A stretch of 8,732 nt of DNA from Planctomycetales bacterium. GTDB lineage: Bacteria > Planctomycetota > Planctomycetia > Isosphaerales > Isosphaeraceae. How positions within the stretch are numbered: position 1 is the stretch's first letter; the number at the start of each line of letters is the position of its first letter. Under the pieces are notes generated by a model. The model ran no database searches and had not been told where the DNA came from. It saw nothing but the letters and a program-made list of their open reading frames with translations. Shown in pieces: positions 6,351 to 8,732 of the stretch. The stretch is taken from NCBI GenBank assembly GCA_027435495.1, contig DAHZZC010000556.1, positions 1 to 8,732 on the forward strand. The letters run 5' to 3'. Both the position numbers and the translations under genes were made by a program.

Positions 6351-7774
6351 CTACGGCACAACCTCGATCCGTGTCGCGTGGATCTCTCCCTTGCTGTCGC
6401 GGGTGTCGATCCAGAGCAGGTGGAAAGCCCCATCGGCCGAGGCGGCGAGGGAGAGGTAGTCGGTGCGATAGGGCCAGTTGGGGAACTGCACGTCGGTGCG
6501 GGACGGAGTCGGGAGCACCCGCAACGGAGCAGAAAAGGTCGTTCCGCCATCCGTCGAGGCGGTGAAGTAGAGGTCCCAGGCATGTTCTTTCGAGGTCCAC
6601 GCCTTCTCATGGAATCGCACGAGATCCCCGGAGTTTCCCTGGATCCACGACAGCCCAAGGACGCCCTGCGACGAGAGAGCGATGGCCGCATAGGGAGTCG
6701 GGCCGGCGCGTAGGCCGGGAACAGCCCCCGGCGGCGTCCAGTTGACGGCGTCCTGGCTTGTCTGGAGCTGGAGGCCGGGGGGATCATCGCTCCGGTTGTC
6801 GGTCAGCGCGTAGAGCCGACCTTTGCGCGGGCCATCAGTCCGGTCGACTGTGATCGCCACGAAGCCGTCCCCATAGCCCTCGTGAAGCCGGGTATCCCGG
6901 ATCGGCGCCGGCAACGAGAACGTCGCCCCGCCGTCCCGCGATGAGGCGGTGTAATAGCGGCCGTGCGTGATGTGGGCCTGAGGTCGCTTCTCCGCCGGCA
7001 TGTCCGGAAAGTCCACGAACCCGATCAGCAGACTGCCGTTCGGGAGGATGGACGGTGATTCGATCGGCGTGTGGAGGAGCGCCGTCGGTGCGAGGAGGTT
7101 AACGGCCGAGAAGGTCCGGCCACCATCGTCCGACCTCAGAACTACACAGCCATAACCGGACCTCTTCGAGTTCCCGAACCACGACCCATTGCCCGGACCA
7201 TTGGCGACGACGAAGAGGCGGGGTTTGCCGCCGTCCAGGTCGGCGGCCAGCCGGGGATAGTCGAGGAAACCCGGCACGATCGTCGGGCCCAGCCAGCGTC
7301 GGCCGCCATCGCCGGAGCGGAAGACCCATAAATCGCTCCGGTTCCCCCTGGGTCTGCCCATGAACACACAAAAAGCCGTCCCATCGGGCGCAAAGGTCGC
7401 ATTGGCGTCGGCGAAGAACGCCGGACCTCGAGGCAAGTCTGCCGTGCCGGCGAATTCCCCCGGCGACCACGAGGCACCTTTGTCGAGGCTGAACCAGGCA
7501 ACCGGTTCCATGTGGAAACGGTCCGGAGTTGTCGCCTCGCTCAGGTCGCGCGATCCGACGATCACGAGGTTCGAGGCGTCGCGGTGGGTTAGCGGCGATC
7601 CATGGCTCGAAGTCTTTCGCCCTAGCGGACCCCACCCCGCCGTATCGGGCCAATGCTCAGCCGTGGGCCTGCCGTGGCCTCGGCGTGAACCGTCACTCGG
7701 AGGCTGCCAACCCCGGTCGCCGTCGCGGCGGCTGTCGCGAGGAATCCGCGTCGACGGATTCGAGCCTCGTTCAT
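6351..7774 (-). CDS. Sialidase-like Asp-box (BNR) repeat protein with Tat signal; frame broken near N-terminus
   Basis: The body (about 7586 down to 6351, some 410 residues) is a sialidase-type beta-propeller. Five Asp boxes (S-x-D-x-G-x-x-W/F) are visible: SLDKGASW (7490-7467), SGDGGRRW (7316-7293), SDDGGRTF (7133-7110), SRDGGATF (6941-6918) and STDGGTTF (6557-6534). I do not see the catalytic set of a true GH33 sialidase, so sugar cleavage is unproven. The same frame stays open up to 7937, but its first ~115 residues are non-protein-like and would start inside a promoter. The natural start is the ATG at 7774, preceded by AGGAG, which opens a twin-arginine signal (RRRGFLATAAATA). That frame stops at a TAG (7624-7622). 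Joining signal to body needs a frame change, probably two (7653-7625 and about 7588-7584). The intact product would be about 470 residues and exported folded. Either a recent pseudogene or sequencing errors. Confidence 0.8.
7584..7653 (-). other. Region of one or two frameshifts in sialidase-like gene
   Basis: Three frames successively carry plausible sequence. Frame 1 gives the Tat signal and AGPRLSIGPIRR, then stops at TAG 7624-7622. Frame 2 (open from 7653) gives AKDFEPWIAANP, which resembles the conserved EPxIAxNP opening of Asp-box proteins. Frame 3, from about 7586, gives RDASNLVIVGSRDL and the rest of the protein. Removing one base in the G-rich stretch 7639-7631 and one near 7588-7584 yields a continuous EPWIAANPRDASNLV. 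Each step acts like one extra base. A single one-base loss could also join frame 1 to frame 3, but would lose the EPWIAANP match. Confidence 0.65.
7622..7774 (-). other. Twin-arginine signal peptide ORF (detached N-terminus of sialidase-like gene)
   Basis: This 50-codon frame starts MNEARIRRRGFLATAAATAT. It has the Tat consensus (RRxFL with a third Arg), a moderately hydrophobic Ala/Thr/Gly/Val segment and a possible signal peptidase site after VHAEA. Such a signal sends a folded protein through TatABC. It ends at a TAG and makes sense only as the start of the gene downstream. Confidence 0.75.
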
Positions 7775-7783
7775 GAAGCACTT

Positions 7784-7788
7784 CTCCT
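7784..7788 (-). promoter_or_regulatory. Ribosome binding site fixing the start at 7774
   Basis: On the - strand AGGAG is followed by a 9-base spacer and the ATG at 7774-7772. It sets the true start of the sialidase-like gene about 160 bases inside the longer open frame. Confidence 0.7.
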
Positions 7789-7908
7789 GGCTCGTCCGCA
7801 TGACGCAAAGGTGTACCGGTCGCGGACGGGTCGATGAGCGTCTCGCCCGAGCGACGCGGCGCCGCCGCCATCATTCGGCGCGGTCTCGGACCTCCGGGCA
7901 GCTTATCG

Positions 7909-7937
7909 AGTGTAATGGCGCAGGTCTGCCATGCCAA
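7909..7937 (-). promoter_or_regulatory. Sigma-70-type promoter for sialidase-like gene
   Basis: Reading the - strand, TTGGCA (7937-7932, 5 of 6 matches to the -35 consensus) is followed by exactly 17 bases and TACACT (7914-7909, 4 of 6 matches to the -10 consensus). Transcription would begin near 7902. The TTG of the -35 box is also the first possible start of the long open frame, which shows that this frame start is false. Confidence 0.55.
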
Positions 7938-7957
7938 CGTCTTGCGACGGGTTCAAG

Positions 7958-8023
7958 AAGCCCTGACAAAACGGGGAGTGGCACCTCAAAGACTCGGAGC
8001 CAGTCGCCGTTTTGTCAGGGCTT
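7958..8023. repeat. 66-base near-perfect palindrome
   Basis: Bases 7958-7985 pair with 7996-8023 in 25 of 28 positions, with a 10-base loop. The outer 17 bp are perfect (AAGCCCTGACAAAACGG against CCGTTTTGTCAGGGCTT). The three mismatches are at 7975/8006, 7978/8003 and 7983/7998. It sits 20 bases upstream of the sialidase-like -35 box and beyond the clpC terminator. It could be a small palindromic or MITE-like repeat, an operator, or a second terminator. No target-site duplication is obvious and no U-tract follows on either strand. Confidence 0.75.
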
Positions 8024-8100
8024 GTAAGGATGAATCGGCTCGAGGCGAGCGTACCATGGCCATCAAGCTGGGGTTCGCAAGACGCCTGCCCGAAAGGACG

Positions 8101-8143
8101 AAGAGGCCCGCCCGGGGATTGATGGTCCCGGGGCGGGCCTCTT
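8101..8143 (-). terminator. Intrinsic terminator after clpC
   Basis: AAGAGGCCCGCCC (8101-8113) and GGGCGGGCCTCTT (8131-8143) are perfect 13-bp arms. Inside, GGGA (8115-8118) pairs with TCCC (8126-8129) after one mismatch. On the - strand the stem is followed by CGTCCTTTC. It lies 32 bases past the clpC stop. The AAGAG/CTCTT ends make it potentially bidirectional. Confidence 0.8.
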
Positions 8144-8174
8144 CTGGTTACGGGATGCGGTCGATGGCGAGAGG

Positions 8175-8732
8175 TCAGGCGTTCTTGCCCTCGGCCGCAG
8201 CCGCGCCCGAGTCGCCGACGGCGCCGACGAGGGCCGGCTGCGCCTCCTCGTCCTTTGAGGAGACGGCATTGAATTTGAACCGACGGTTCTCTTCCTCGCC
8301 CTGCACCTCGACGTAGATCTTGTCCTTGCCCTGGAAGTTCCCGCGAAGCAGTTCCTCGGCCAGGGGGTTCTCGATCATGTTCTCGATCGCACGCCGGAGC
8401 GGCCGGGCACCGTAGTCGGGGTTGTAACCGCGGGCGATCAGAAGTTCCTTGGCCGAGTCGCTCATGACCAATTCCAGGCCCCGCTCCTTCAGGCGGCCGC
8501 GGATCTTCGCCAGCTCGATGTCGACGATCGTCTTGAGGTTGTCCTTGGTGAGCGCGTGGAACACGATCACGTCGTCGAGCCGGTTGAGGAACTCGGGACG
8601 GAAGTACTTCTCGATGGCGACCTTGAGCCGCTCCTTCATCTGCTCGTAGCTGGCGGCGTCGTCGCGCCCCCGGTCGAAGCCGAACACGTTCGTTTGCGAG
8701 GTGACCTCGGCTCCGGCATTGGTCGTCATGAT
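8175..8732 (-). CDS. clpC: ATP-dependent chaperone ClpC, C-terminal 185 residues (5' end outside window)
   Basis: This is the end of the second AAA+ domain of a Clp/Hsp100 unfoldase, which normally feeds unfolded proteins to ClpP in the cytoplasm. The frame runs off the right edge: the first codon read is ATC (IMTTNAGA, the usual VIMTSN-type strand at sensor 1), so the ATG at 8729 is internal. Visible next are FRPEFLNRLDDVIVFHAL with the arginine-finger Arg, then the small D2 subdomain with sensor 2, GYNPDYGARPLRRAIENMI, and NPLAEELL. ClpC rather than ClpB is favoured by the GFDRGRDDAASYEQMK linker and by the C-terminal form. After the core comes a tail of about 45 residues, acidic then Ala/Gly-rich (EEENRRFKF to AAAAEGKNA). 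Its own terminator follows at 8143. Family very secure, ClpC over ClpB likely. Confidence 0.93.
   Translation of the reverse strand: MMTTNAGAEVTSQTNVFGFDRGRDDAASYEQMKERLKVAIEKYFRPEFLNRLDDVIVFHALTKDNLKTIVDIELAKIRGRLKERGLELVMSDSAKELLIARGYNPDYGARPLRRAIENMIENPLAEELLRGNFQGKDKIYVEVQGEEENRRFKFNAVSSKDEEAQPALVGAVGDSGAAAAEGKNA

Larger units (their letters stand above)
7775..8174. other. 400-base intergenic region between clpC and sialidase-like gene
   Basis: In - strand transcription order it holds the clpC terminator (8143-8101), a 66-base palindrome (8023-7958), a promoter (7937-7909) and a leader of about 128 bases ending at the ATG at 7774. The frames that stay open here are shadows with no recognisable product. 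Confidence 0.7.

Noticed and set aside
5592..6787. Long - strand frames crossing the transporter end and the 6039-6350 spacer
   Set aside because: They overlap two real genes, have Arg/Pro/Ser-rich composition and show no recognisable motif.
7775..7937. N-terminal extension of the sialidase-like frame up to TTG 7937
   Set aside because: Its translation is low-complexity and basic, it overlaps a good promoter, and a Shine-Dalgarno plus Tat signal in another frame marks the real start at 7774.
7950..7957. GGTTCAAG resembling a tRNA T-arm
   Set aside because: No acceptor, D or anticodon stems can be built around it; it borders the palindrome.
7834..8316. 160-residue + strand frame across the clpC end
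   Set aside because: It runs through the palindrome, the terminator and antisense to clpC, and its composition is not protein-like.

Overview
The window reads as chromosomal DNA from a high-GC planctomycete, most likely of the Isosphaeraceae type. This is inferred from three things: the strong G/C preference at third codon positions, an EF-G whose C-terminal half resembles the spirochaete/planctomycete/delta-proteobacterial EF-G subgroup, and a Tat-exported Asp-box (BNR) protein. No marker gene fixes the taxon.

Layout from left to right. (1) The 3' three quarters of an elongation factor G gene (+ strand, cut by the left edge), closed by a clear hairpin terminator. (2) An RlmN-type radical SAM protein (+), starting at TTG only about 25 bases after the terminator stem. 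It keeps every catalytic cysteine but has altered SAM-contact loops. (3) A small unrecognised protein on the - strand, convergent with it. (4) A 415-base divergent intergenic region with an inverted repeat and a good sigma-70-type promoter reading right. (5) A complete 800-residue MMPL/RND-type inner-membrane transporter (+). (6) A 312-base spacer in which nothing was recognised. (7) A sialidase-like Asp-box protein (-). Its Tat signal peptide, ribosome binding site and promoter are present upstream but out of frame with the body; two frame changes within about 70 bases probably separate them. (8) A 400-base spacer holding that promoter, a 66-base near-perfect palindrome and a terminator. (9) The 3' end of a ClpC-type AAA+ chaperone gene (-, cut by the right edge).

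The genes do not form one pathway. EF-G, the RlmN-like protein and ClpC are translation or protein-quality genes, while the transporter and the sialidase-like protein act at or beyond the membrane. Most genes have their own promoter or terminator and adjacent genes often differ in strand, so there is little operon structure. I see no defence island, CRISPR array, phage, insertion sequence, tRNA or rRNA, and no convincing new multi-gene system. The best leads are the double frame disruption of the sialidase-like gene, the divergent RlmN paralogue and the 66-base palindrome.
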